A stretch of 64,000 nucleotides of DNA from Branchiostoma floridae (lineage: Eukaryota; Chordata; Leptocardii; Amphioxiformes; Branchiostomatidae). Positions 36,541-46,692 of the stretch are shown here, piece by piece. A model generated the notes under the pieces. The model ran no database searches and was not told the origin of the DNA. It worked only from the letters and a program-made list of their open reading frames with translations. A program made the translations under genes and the position numbers. Positions within the stretch are counted from its first letter, which is position 1; each line of letters begins with the position of its first letter. The stretch lies in contig NC_049989.1 of NCBI RefSeq assembly GCF_000003815.2, forward strand, positions 18,616,120 to 18,680,119. The letters run 5' to 3'.

Positions 36541-36726
36541 CCTGGGGGACCCGCTTTTCCGTCGTCTTGAAACTGGAGTGGGGTGGAGCAGAATAAAACC
36601 TACCATCACCCAACCATGCAGCTCCAGTTTCAAGACTTCCCTTCCCGGTATGGGGCAGAAAAAACATAAAAGGGCAATGCCCGGAGAGAGGAAGACATAG
36701 ATTAGAGGTGGGGGTTGGCCTTAACT

Positions 36727-38198
36727 CTATGTGAGTGCTTTGAGGCCCCCCGCTGTTGTAAGGGAGAGAAAGCACATGTTAGTACGGCATACACTCATGG
36801 CTCACCGTTGGCATCTACTGCTGGGCATTGCTTGTCCTCTTCAACATCGATGGCAACAATAGAAATATCGGCGGGGCTCCTCTTGAAGATCGAAGACTAG
36901 CTAAGTTTTTATGTGCCTTGTGTGATTATGCAAATAGTGTTGATAAACACACATTCACGATATGCTTGTTGAAATTTGTTATTAACTATGCAAATGATTA
37001 AATTTGAGCGGCTCTACAAATTGCATTATGATACTATACATACTATTAGCCAGAGACATCAAAAACACATTTTGCAGGCCAGGATTTTGCTCCCTGTGTC
37101 AGCACGCACTTCGACTACTAACTAAGTCCCTGACGGTCCCTACGTTTAACTCACCTTTTCTAAGTCTAAAGCCAAGTGCATGTGAGCATCAGGGACCAAG
37201 CCAAGGCATGAACAGGTGCAAGAAATAGCACAGAGAAATTCTTTTTTCACTTTCAAGATTGCCGAACATATTTTGGTAGACTCAGTACAATCTCTTACAT
37301 TACAAGTATAACAATCATAAAAATTACTGGGTCTTCAGACCTTTCTAGTTACATGTCTAACATTTCAGAAACTCTATCCCTGTACCCACATTATCTAACA
37401 TGTTAAAATAGCATACAAGTAATTCTCACAAGGCACTTGTCCAAATATTCCCCACTTAAACAACTAAGTTGTTTACAACTGATAAGACTCCTTCAAACGC
37501 CCCCACCCTTACTCTCTATGGGCTGGCGGAATAAACGAAAGCCTCACCTGGTCAGTCGTCTTCTTAAAGCTTGCTTCCTTCAGGAGACATCTGGCTTGAA
37601 AGTGAAACTGCACTCCCACAGCGATTTCATCAGAAAGTTCAAACCCAAACGTCTGTGAACTTTCAATATTGACATCATTAGAAGAAAGAAAAAGATATAA
37701 CTTTAGGATCAAACAGGTCAATTCAGCATTCGTCTACTTGTTCATTGTTTATGTTAGGCACATGGCGCATATCAGAATATGATTTACCATACTAATATGG
37801 CTACAAATACAGAGAATATTTCATAATGTACCTACAAAACATTTGATCCCTCCCTTCCTACCTACCTATATCACTAGCTCAGAATACCACGGTGCTGAAA
37901 TGCCATCCAATGATATGACAGCAAGTATAGTATGGTTAAGCATATTATTGTTAACATGAAATTGTTATAGTTCAAAACAGCAGCTATCTAAGGCTTTTTC
38001 TTGCCTTCCCTGTCACTAACTCAACTCAAAATGCCACATGTTAAAATGCTATCCAACCTCTACATTGAAGCTAGATTATATATTTTTACAAGCACGCAGA
38101 TCGAAGAGTAATTGTAATTTTCACTGTACCTTCCGAATCTTCTTTGTACGATACAGTGGTCAGTGTCCATCCCCAGTCATCACTTAGGAGTACGTTTC
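36727..38198 (-). CDS. C-terminal exons of an unrecognised minus-strand gene
   Basis: Four candidate exons. 38198-38130 (phase 1 to 1) encodes NVLLSDDWGWTLTTVSYKED. 37652-37548 (phase 0 to 0) encodes TFGFELSDEIAVGVQFHFQA then RCLLKEASFKKTTDQ. 36881-36806 (phase 0 to 1) encodes RSPADISIVAIDVEEDKQCP then AVDAN. 36752-36727 closes with GGLKALT and TAG. The last three join in phase with canonical sites (gaccag/gtgagg, cttcaag, caacg/gtgagc, acaacag). The first does not match the phase of the second, so a small exon is missing between them or it belongs elsewhere. The alternating polar/hydrophobic pattern suggests beta strands. I do not recognise the family. These exons may be the 3' half of the gene starting at 43724. 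Confidence 0.5.
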
Positions 38199-38242
38199 CT
38201 GTGGCAAATGTTCATAAACAATGTTTATGAAAGTTAGACATC

Positions 38243-38445
38243 CAGGTAAACAATATCTAAATTCGTCGACGTAGGTTAGACATCCAGGTAGTAAGATACG
38301 CCAAAAAGTAGTTACTCAAGCAACTCAGTTACTCAAGCAACTCAGTTACTCAAGCAACTCAGTTACTCAAGCAACTCAGTTACTCAAGCAACTCAGTTAC
38401 TGGAAAACCATATCCAGTTGCTTGAGTAACGACTTTTTGGAATAT
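38243..38445. repeat. Palindrome with five 17-bp tandem units in one arm
   Basis: The element resembles 23913-23981: left arm ccaaaaagtagttactcaag, right arm (cttgagtaacgactttttgg). Here the arm portion gttactcaagcaactca is repeated five times in tandem (38311-38395). The left flank ggttagacatccaggta also occurs beside the other element, inverted. Confidence 0.9.
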
Positions 38446-38489
38446 ATAAATCCAATCCCTACAACTGGATTTGAGTGACGTCCATTCAC

Positions 38490-38650
38490 CAACCTGCTGC
38501 CTGCAATTCTTGTCCTGTGCCCAGCCCATCGGACTTGCTTCATGGTCCCTCAGGCGCCAGGATACAAACGTCTAATCGTCTTCCAGCGCTGATCTGTGTC
38601 CTAGACCTGTGGCTTATTCTAGCAACCAAACTTAAGAAAAACATGCGATG
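38490..38650 (+). repeat. Dispersed repeat, second copy
   Basis: Near-identical partner of 36416-36540, with a small deletion around 'gcccagtgtcct'. Confidence 0.75.
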
Positions 38651-38859
38651 TAACGCCCTTTTCCTGGGGACCCATTTCCCTTTGTCTAGAATCTAAAGAC
38701 GGGTGAAGTGATTTAAAAAGGTTATATTTTCCGATTTATTGTTTCTGATTTTCCATTACAACATAACGTCATGATATTTGCACTAGTGAATAAATAACAG
38801 AACATAACTCACCCAACTCTCAATCATCCTGGTCCTTGAGCTGATTTTCAACAATCCGT

Positions 38860-41330
38860 TTCAAAATGACAGCGCGGAAAAATCCAAACAAGTGGAGTCT
38901 TGAGAGAAATGATGGTCTGTAGATCAAAAGGTGAAAATCCCTGGTGCAGCAAAAATGGCGCTATAGCTACTCCACATTAGACGCAAGTTCGAAAATATGT
39001 GTTTCAAATTCCGCGAAAATCTCAAGAAAAGACGCGTTGCAGATCAAAATGTGAAAATTATTCAGGTGCCTCGAAAATGCGATCCCAAACTGCGCTGACT
39101 CCATACGAAAAGCAAGCTCGAAAATACTTGTAGTTTCAAATTATGCAAATATAGCAATTATGCAAATATAAGATGCTGGCAAAGAGAACGACGATTCTTT
39201 GCCATCAGAAGCACAAGGTTGTCCTAGATTGTACAGAAATCTTTCCTAGCTTCTTTCTTTAATATTCTATACAAGATGCCATATCATAACCCAGGATCTA
39301 GAGTTAGCTTTTACTAGTTTTAGACTAGAGTAGACACTTGTGATTTTGTATCTTACACTGTCTGAATCTTTTATGTTAACTGCAATTAGCCCACGGGCAA
39401 GAATTTGCAATAAACTTGTTATTATTGTTGTTTATCAAAAGTGTAAATAAGACATAACTCACCTACAAGACATCCAGATTCAGGAGCCAAGTCACAAAAT
39501 GCAGGTTCCGAAAATGATGGCGCGGAAAAATGCAAACAGCTGACTTACGAGTTGAGATGGGTTGCCCGGGACATGCATGAGACTGGCGAAAATCTCCATT
39601 AAAGATGGAATGGCAGATGAAAATGTGAAAATGTCCAGTGCCTCGAAAATAGCGATATCCGAATGTACGCTTGCTATAAATGAGACGTAAGCTCGAAAGT
39701 CCACGTTTCAAATTCCGCGAAAATCTGAAGAAAAGACGCATTGCAGATGAAAATGTGAAAATGCCCCGTGCCTTGAAAATGGCTCAATCCAAATGTACGC
39801 GAAGCTGCAAATGAGACACAAGCTCTAAAATTGCGCGTTTCAAATTCTGCGAAAATCTCCTGAAAAGATGGAATGGCAGATAAACATTTGAAAATGTCCG
39901 GTGCCTCCAAAATGGCACAATCAAATGTACGCTTGTTCCAAATGAGACGTAAGCTCGAAAATTGTGCTTTTCGAATTCCGCGAAAATCTCAAGAAAAGCC
40001 GCGTTGCAGATCAAAATCTGAAAATGCCCCGTGCCTTGGAAATGGCTCAATCGAAATGTACGCTTATTCCAAATAAGACACAAGCTCGACAATTGTCGGT
40101 TCAAATTGCGCGAAAATCTGAAGAATAGACGTGTTGCAGATCAAAATGTGAAAACTCCCGGTGCCCTAGAAATGGTGAGATCCGGATGTATACTTGCTCC
40201 AAATGAGACGCAAACTCGAAAATTGTGTTTCAAATTCGCGAAAATCTTAAGACACGTTGCAGATCAAAGTGTGAAAATACCCGGTGCCTTAAAAATGGTA
40301 CAATCCAAATTTACACTTGCTCCAAATGAGATGCAGCGAATCTTTAAAATTGTGTTTCTCCGAAAATCTCAAGAAAGGCGTGTTGCAGATCAAAATGCCT
40401 GGTGCCTCGAAAATGGCGCATTACAAACGTACGCTTGCTACAAATGATACCAGCAAGCTCGAAAATTGTGTGTTTCAAATTCGCGAAAATCTCAAGAGAA
40501 GACACGTTGCAGATCAAAATGTGGATATGTCAGGTGCCTTGAAAATGGATCTAAACGTACGCTTGCTCAAATTGAGACGCAAGCTCGAAAATTGTGTTTC
40601 AAATTCCGAAATTCCGCGATAATCTCAAGAAAAGACGTGTTGCAGATCACAATGTGCTTGGTGCTTTGAAACTGGCGCGATCCAAACTGTTCTGAGACTC
40701 CATACGAAAATGAAACTCAAAAATACGAATATAAAGTTTTAAACTATGAAAATGTAGCATGCTTGCAAAATAAAGAAAGAAAAAAGTGTTAAGTGTTACT
40801 AGTTTTAACTAAATGTATTGCCTTTGAGCTGATAAAAAGTGTAAATAAGAAGACATAACTCACCCAAGTGCCAATCATCCTGGTCCATGAGCTGATTCTC
40901 ACGAGGCCGTTTCCAAATGATGGCGCGGAAAAATCCGAACACGATTGGAGATCAAAATGTGAAAGCTCCTGGTGCCCAAGAAATCAGGTGCAAGACAAAT
41001 GTACGTTTTCTCCAAATAAGACGCAAGCTTGAATATTTTGCGTTTCAAATTCCGCAAAATCTGAAGAAATGACGTGTTGCAGATCAAAATGTGAAAATTC
41101 CCGGTGCCTCGAAAATGTCCCGATCAAACTGTAGTCACACTTGTTCCAAATGAAACGCAAGCAGTGAAACGAAAATTACACGTTTCAAATTCCGCGAAAA
41201 TCTGAAGAAATGACGTGTTGCAGATGAAAATGTGAAAATGCCTGGTGCATCAGAAATGTCCCGATCCAAAATGCGCGTACGCTTCAAATAAAATGCAAGA
41301 TCCTGATACGCGCAATTTTTTTCACAATCT
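38860..41330. repeat. Array of about 130-bp tandem repeats
   Basis: The landmark ttgcagatcaaaatgtgaaa or a close variant recurs near 39028, 39605, 39743, 39874, 40008, 40138, 40260, 40386, 40513, 40644, 40951, 41078 and 41221. Spacing is 122-143 bases except where non-repeat DNA intervenes. Each unit also has gtgcc(t)cgaaaatgg, ccaaatgagacgcaagctcg and tttcaaattccgcgaaaatc. The units are diverged, so the array is old. It lies in an intron of the minus-strand gene(s) or between them. Long frames over it are repeats of the same phrase, not genes. Confidence 0.9.
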
Positions 41331-41427
41331 GACATCGTTGACGTAGCAAAAAAGCAGGGCCCACTCACATAAGTTTATAACTATGCAGCAACACTTTCTC
41401 ACACAACTTTCATCCACATTAACTTAC

Positions 41428-43724
41428 TTCATCAGGTGCTTGACATGCTTCCAACCTTCCAGTTCACATTCAGCCAGATTGTAGTACCATCAGTAGCATT
41501 GCAGTTACGGTACCATCTTCTGCCAGCATCAGGGGGCACACCTGTCTGCAAAGGAGAGTATGTTATGAGAGCAAGGTGAGAGGCTATCAGATGAGAGAGA
41601 TGTACAGTATATTGTAAAAGGACATGATTAAGGATGTCTTCAATTCTTGTGTTTAGATATCAAAATGTGCTGTCAAACATGAATAAGAGAAACAGATGTA
41701 ATAGTGGCACATGAAAAGCATGCAAACCACGTGAAAATATACAGATGTTATCAATCAAAAACTTATCAATGTAAAATAAAATGGTTGCATAAAGAGAAAC
41801 TTAAAGAAGTTAATATATCATGCTTCACATCTTAATTTCTGTTATGAAAATGTGTGTAAAATCTGTAATATAGATAGCTTACCTGATGAAGAATGTGCCC
41901 GTTTTCTATCCGTCTGTTCTGCAGTTTGCTGAAGTTCAGCCAGTCGGCGCTTTTGAGCTGAAAGTGTGAAAAAACAACAACAGGTGTCATGATTTTAAAA
42001 CCAGGTGAGATAAAGTTCAATGAATAAATATTACAAGTCTTTAAAATAACTCATTACAAAAATTAACTGGGTCATCGTTATTGATATAAACCAAATAAGT
42101 GGTAAAACATCTACATATAAGCCAAAGATGAGCCGTTTAATGAATTGACTACCACCACTACCCCTCCCACCGAGAAAGCAGTTTGGGCCAGACGGTGGAA
42201 AGCGAAAATACAAGGTCTATCCGTACGACGTTCTCTACTAGCGTGACGCAATGGAAATGTAGAATGACAGACTAGAGAGACCCGTATCGTAGACGGTGTC
42301 TTGATACAAAATGGCGATAAAAGGTCATGAAACATTTTGAAGTGAGAAGAAGATGGGCCGTAATATGTGTCCACCCACGTACCTACCGAGGAGGGTGCGT
42401 AAGTCTGGCGGTGGAAGCTACAGATTTGACCGGAAACACGAGGCTCATCGCTACGGTACGGACACGAAGTCCGTTAGTGCTTTTTAAAACGATTACTTCT
42501 ACATCTACATGTCGAGTAAAAATAACCATAAAATTGACTCTTCTGCATGACAACTGGAAATAATCCTTGAAAAATTCCGCCAACTTTTGCATGATGTTGC
42601 GTTCCAGTCCCTTTGGCGGGGAATACGCGGTCGGGGATGGTGCATTCATTATCGCGGAGCGAGGGATGGACACGAGTAAAACGCAGTTTTCTCAAGTTTA
42701 AAACGGAAAAAAATTTAAAAAGTGACAATACTAGATTCCTAAATACGTATTGCGATGATTCCGAGGCAAATTCCAGAGAAAATTCAATCTTTTTGACAAG
42801 TTATGACTAAACATTTCAGTGATGCACTTTTGGCGGGAAATATATACAAGTCGCAGCTGGACACCAGGTGCAGACATTATCGCGTAGAGAGAGCGGGACA
42901 CAGTGAAATAAAATGTTTTCTCAAATTTTACGAGAAAATATTAAACAAAGAGTGACACTACTAGATTCCGGAGCACTTGTCACGGCGATTCTGAGGTAAA
43001 CTTCTGAGAAAACGTCACTTCTTGGACAAATTATGACGAAACAGAGGACAAGTGATTGACAGGCACACCTGGCGAGACAATTAAAACACCATTTTTCTCT
43101 TTTACTTCGTTACAAAAAAGCTCAAGGTGCTACTACCAGGCGAGGAAGCATTTAATTCGATAATTCTGAGTACATTTTGTGGGAATATACAGAGTTACGA
43201 CCTACTATTTCACTCAACATAGCGACGCGGGCAATCGTACGGACCCGGGCTTTTTTGTCCAAGAACATTGTTGACAGAAAATTAAAAAGAAAACAGTATT
43301 CAAGCTACAATTGCACGCATCTTGGTGATCATCTGCTCCATATTCATTACGAAAACGCAACCGTTTAGAGACTGTGACGAAATTACTGACAGGAAAATGT
43401 AAAATTCCAGACACATACAAACCTACGCAAAAATTATGCACGCTGTAACTAAATTACGTATATTATAGAGAATTTTCAACGAAATCTTACGAAAGGATTC
43501 TCAGAAGTGATATTTAGACATGACAATCTCTCTGTGAAGATTGTACAAGGTAATATGTGGATGGACAGTGGTATTCTACCGCTAGAAAATGAGATAAGCT
43601 TACCTAAAAATCCGCCGCTCCACGCCTTGCACCTACCGGGGCGTCTGCCGGCAGCTGCAGGTTGTTTGTCAGTCAAGAAGTTGACCACGAATGGCGCCAA
43701 AAAAATTGAAAGAATGTGACACAT
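41428..43724 (-). CDS. Unrecognised minus-strand gene, 5' exons
   Basis: Three exons join in phase 1: 43724-43637 (ATG at 43724; donor ccccg/gtaggt), 41957-41883 (acceptor cactttcag, donor catcag/gtaagc) and 41541 onward (acceptor cagacag). They encode MCHILSIFLAPFVVNFLTDK and QPAAAGRRP; then a charged helix AQKRRLAELQQTAEQTDRKR and AHSSS; then GVPPDAGRRWYRNCNATDGT and TIWLNVNWKVGSMSST. Two consecutive TGA codons follow (41434-41429), closing a 90-residue product. A strong donor (gaa/gtaagt) comes one base after the second TGA. The N-terminus is hydrophobic and could be a signal or anchor segment, and one NAT sequon is present. It is unclear whether this is a complete small gene or the 5' half of a gene continuing at 38198. 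Confidence 0.5.
42000..43600. other. First intron of the preceding gene, no element recognised
   Basis: Contains two loosely similar stretches near 42830-43060 and 42620-42800 (cgagaaaa...agtgacactactagattcc against agtgacaatactagattcc), a weak local duplication. No exon supported. Confidence 0.4.
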
Positions 43725-44810
43725 CTCAATCCAGGCTTCTCATTGGTTCACGAAAAAGAGGCAGAGCTTCTGGACTGTAATATTTTTCAATTCGGTAAGG
43801 ATGGAACAGTAGAATATTCTTTTAAAACTTTTATTGGCCCATTCTATAAACTAGAATGAGCAAATAAAATACGCATATAAAGTTAAAGATATAGCAAGGA
43901 TATCTTGTCTTGTAATGCCCTGCTCTTGGGATATTCGTCAATATTTAAGAGAAAGTGATTTCATAGACACCCCCGCGGTTGTTGGTTAATGCGTCAGCTG
44001 TTACATTTCTTATGGTCGTAGATGAATAAGAGAACGAAACTACTTTAAGAATTTCGCACAGTTTGTGAAGTTTTATCCACTTGTGAAGAGCGTTTTAAAT
44101 GTAACTATTAATTACTACAGTTGTTCTATCTTGATATACAAGTTCTTATTCATTTATATAATGCTCTACCTTATTCGTCCGAATTCCACCCCTCTGGCCG
44201 GTGGTAGTTACGCAGTTGAGTTATGTTGATCTACAAGCAGATGTAGGAAGACAATATCGTAACGTTCAACAGGTGCAAAATTAAGTGTCCCTGCCTTTAT
44301 TTGTGCAGCGTCTGTGTAAATATGTGTATTTGATTATTTGTGGACAATGTTACTCGAGGTTAGTTGGGATGGATAAGATGGAATTTCCAACACACGTTCA
44401 TCAAGTCGTTTACTTTTGGGTTAGGTACTCTTGACTTTAGTATTCAAATTAAATACTCCAACATGATTGAGATGTTGAAGTCTTATGATGACTATTATGT
44501 GTCAGTGGAATTGTAGTTTGTCTCTGTTTTTTTTTCTTCTTTCTTATCGAAAATGTGAATTAAACTGGTTAACGGGATAACAGAAAAGAACATTGTCACC
44601 AGAAAAGTAACATTCTGCTTGATACTTGATACTGCATCCAGGAGAGAAGGCTACAACCTGCTGTGTCCTGATCTTCGCTCTTCACGTGACGTACTTTCGA
44701 CACTGCTCCCGGTATTTGTCTAGCCTAGACTAGAGTGATTTCCGCAGAAAAATCTGCAGTTGGCCCGCCGAACATCTGCTTGGAGATCAGCAGCAATTTG
44801 CCCTTTCAAA
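43725..44810. other. Intergenic between divergent genes
   Basis: The minus-strand gene starts at 43724 and the ARRDC gene at about 44830 runs the other way, so this 1.1 kb probably holds both upstream regions. 44775-44788 (catctgcttggagat) matches the end of the inverted-repeat element at 59030-59205. Confidence 0.4.
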
Positions 44811-44997
44811 TCTCGCGAGAAGTGTGACGCGACGAGACTGGGAGTGGCAGAGGCAGAGGCGGAAGTGTGACAGCTGGATAGAGAAAGTAAATATTTGGAA
44901 AATGAGGGAAAGGTTGTGAAGTTCTACGTGCCTTTACTAAAGGCTTTAGTGGCCGACAGGAAACATTTTGAACGCCAACGTACAGCAGCTGTAGCAG
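44811..44997 (+). promoter_or_regulatory. ARRDC promoter element and noncoding first exon
   Basis: The palindrome TCTCGCGAGA (44811-44820) is a known element of CpG-type, TATA-less promoters in animals. It is followed by a GC-rich stretch and a strong donor (gtagcag/gtaagg) at 44997. The nearest fitting acceptor is catttcag before the start-codon exon of the ARRDC gene (exon from 46524) or one of its upstream copies. The exact start of transcription is not visible. Confidence 0.6.
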
Positions 44998-45483
44998 GTA
45001 AGGTGCAGGAAATGTTTATTAAACAGCCTTGGGGTTGCTGCATGGCAAGGCTAGCATATGGAAGGGGAGGGGCAGAAAAAATGAATGTATTTTTAGATCT
45101 AGATGTCATGTTTGGGTCCTGGGAGACCTCTGGCGTGGGGACCGTTACATCGTACATGGCTTCTCTTAGTTGCCGAGTCACCTCAGACATACAGCTGTAT
45201 AAGCAAAAGCTGCATGAATAAGCCTTCCCATACATAACAAGGAACTTTTATGATAAAAGCTCCTTGCACAGAACGCAGATACAAAATGTAGGTCATCTTT
45301 AGGCTAGGTATCAAAAAGGTCTCGAAAAAGAAAACAGTCCTTTTCTCGATTTGCAAAACAACGTCCAGACGTAGTTTTGTTTTCTTTTTGTGGGCAAGTG
45401 GTATATATAGGTCAGGTTATAATATGTTATATGTACAATGTAACACATGCATGTATTAACGCTAGTATAGAAGTGTAAGAGGC

Positions 45484-45562
45484 GAGTAGAGGAAGTCTCC
45501 TGGGATTTGAACCTCCGCCGAAGCCAATGCAGCTAACCACTACTGTACGCCAAACGGTCTGA
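45484..45562 (-). repeat. tRNA-related sequence, probable SINE head
   Basis: Read on the minus strand: tggcgtacagtagtggttag resembles a pol III A box and ggttcaaatcc (45503-45513) is a perfect B box, 30-35 bases apart as in tRNA. The acceptor stem does not pair convincingly, so a tRNA-derived SINE or tRNA pseudogene is more likely than a working tRNA. Confidence 0.45.
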
Positions 45563-45769
45563 CCCTTTTACTCTTCAAGCAGGGGTTAGACTCTGGCTTT
45601 TGGCAGCGCTTGAACCCCTCTGTTACAGAAAATAATTCACACTCATATTATGATACTGTCACAGCTTCATAGTTGTAGGACCAGAGGACTGGTCAATTTT
45701 TGCTGGTCGAAACAAATAGATATTTCTATATTCCAATATATGTACATCATTTCAGGTATTTCAGCAGCC

Positions 45770-46692
45770 TCATGATTAAGTTTACTGAATCTGTCTGGTA
45801 GAAGGAGATTAGCGTTGAGAATGGGGAAACTTCAGGAGTTCAGCATCGTGTTCAAGAACAACAACAGCAAATATATATTTCTATATTCTAATATACAACA
45901 TCATTTCAGGTAGTTCAGGTAATAATTGATTAAATCTGACTGGTGTAGAGAAGAAGCGTTCAGAATGGGGAAGCTTCAGGAGTTCAGCATCGTGTTCAAC
46001 AACAACAACAACAAATGTTTTGTTTTTTCTATGTTCTAGTATATATACAAAATGTACATCATTTCAGCAGCCGGAGTAATTGATTAAATCTGTGTGGTGG
46101 AGGGAAGAAGCGTTGAGAATGGGGAAACTTCAGGAGTTCAGCATCGTGTTCAACAATAACGTGGATGTGTTATATATCTGTATTTCTATTCTAATGATCA
46201 TATATATGTACATCATTTCAGCAGCCGGAGTAATTGACTGAATCTGTGTGGTGGAGAAAAGAAGCGTTCAGAATGGGGAAACTTCAGGAGTTCAGCATCG
46301 TGTTCAACAACAACAACAACAAATGTTTTTTTTTCTATGTTCTAGTATATATACAAAATGTACATCATTTCAGCAGCCGGAGTAATTGATTAAATCTGTG
46401 TGGTGGAGGGAAGAAGCGTTGAGAATGGGGAAACTTCAGGAGTTTAGCAACGTGTTCAACAACAACGTGGACGTGTTTTATATCGTCTGTATTTCTAATG
46501 ATCTTATATGTACATCATTTCAGCAGCCAGAGTAATTGACTGAATCTGTGTGGTGGAGAAAAGAAGCGTTGAGGATGGGGAAGCTTCAGGAGTTTAGCAT
46601 CGTGTTCAACAACAACGTGGACGTGTTCCAGAACGGACAGTGGGTCTGCGGTCAGGTCGTCGTCAACCTCAACGAGGGGATGAAAATGAGAG
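45770..46692 (+). repeat. Six tandem copies of the ARRDC start-codon exon region
   Basis: Units of 144-154 bases, each with an acceptor-like catttcag, the leader cagc(c)ggagtaattga, gaagcgttgag and then an ATG at 45821, 45965, 46119, 46273, 46425 or 46575. All begin MGKLQEFS(I/N)VF. Only the sixth reads on into NNNVDVFQNGQWVCGQVVV and reaches a proper donor. Copies 1, 2 and 4 turn into AAC/AACAA repeats after 11-12 codons, and copies 3 and 5 keep VDV but lose the rest. Confidence 0.9.

Noticed and set aside
36422-36775. 117-codon minus-strand frame
   Set aside because: It overlaps a dispersed repeat and the better supported terminal exon at 36727-36752 in another frame.
38297-38440. CRISPR-like regularly spaced repeat
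   Set aside because: The 17-base units are contiguous with no spacers and lie inside a palindromic element in a eukaryotic genome.
39463-40669. Frames of 67-138 codons on both strands
   Set aside because: They follow the 130-bp tandem array and repeat the same phrase at irregular phase.
42383-42673. Minus-strand frame MNAPSPTAYSPPKG...KSVASTARLTHPPR followed by gtaggt
   Set aside because: It has a donor-like end, but its composition and the lack of a partner exon give no real support.
44895-45221. 108-codon frame starting ENEGKVVKFYVPLLK
   Set aside because: The start is TTG and a strong donor interrupts it at 44997. It is better read as a 5' UTR exon.
45484-45562. A functional tRNA gene on the minus strand
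   Set aside because: A and B boxes are present, but the acceptor stem and anticodon arm do not pair convincingly, so a SINE head is preferred.
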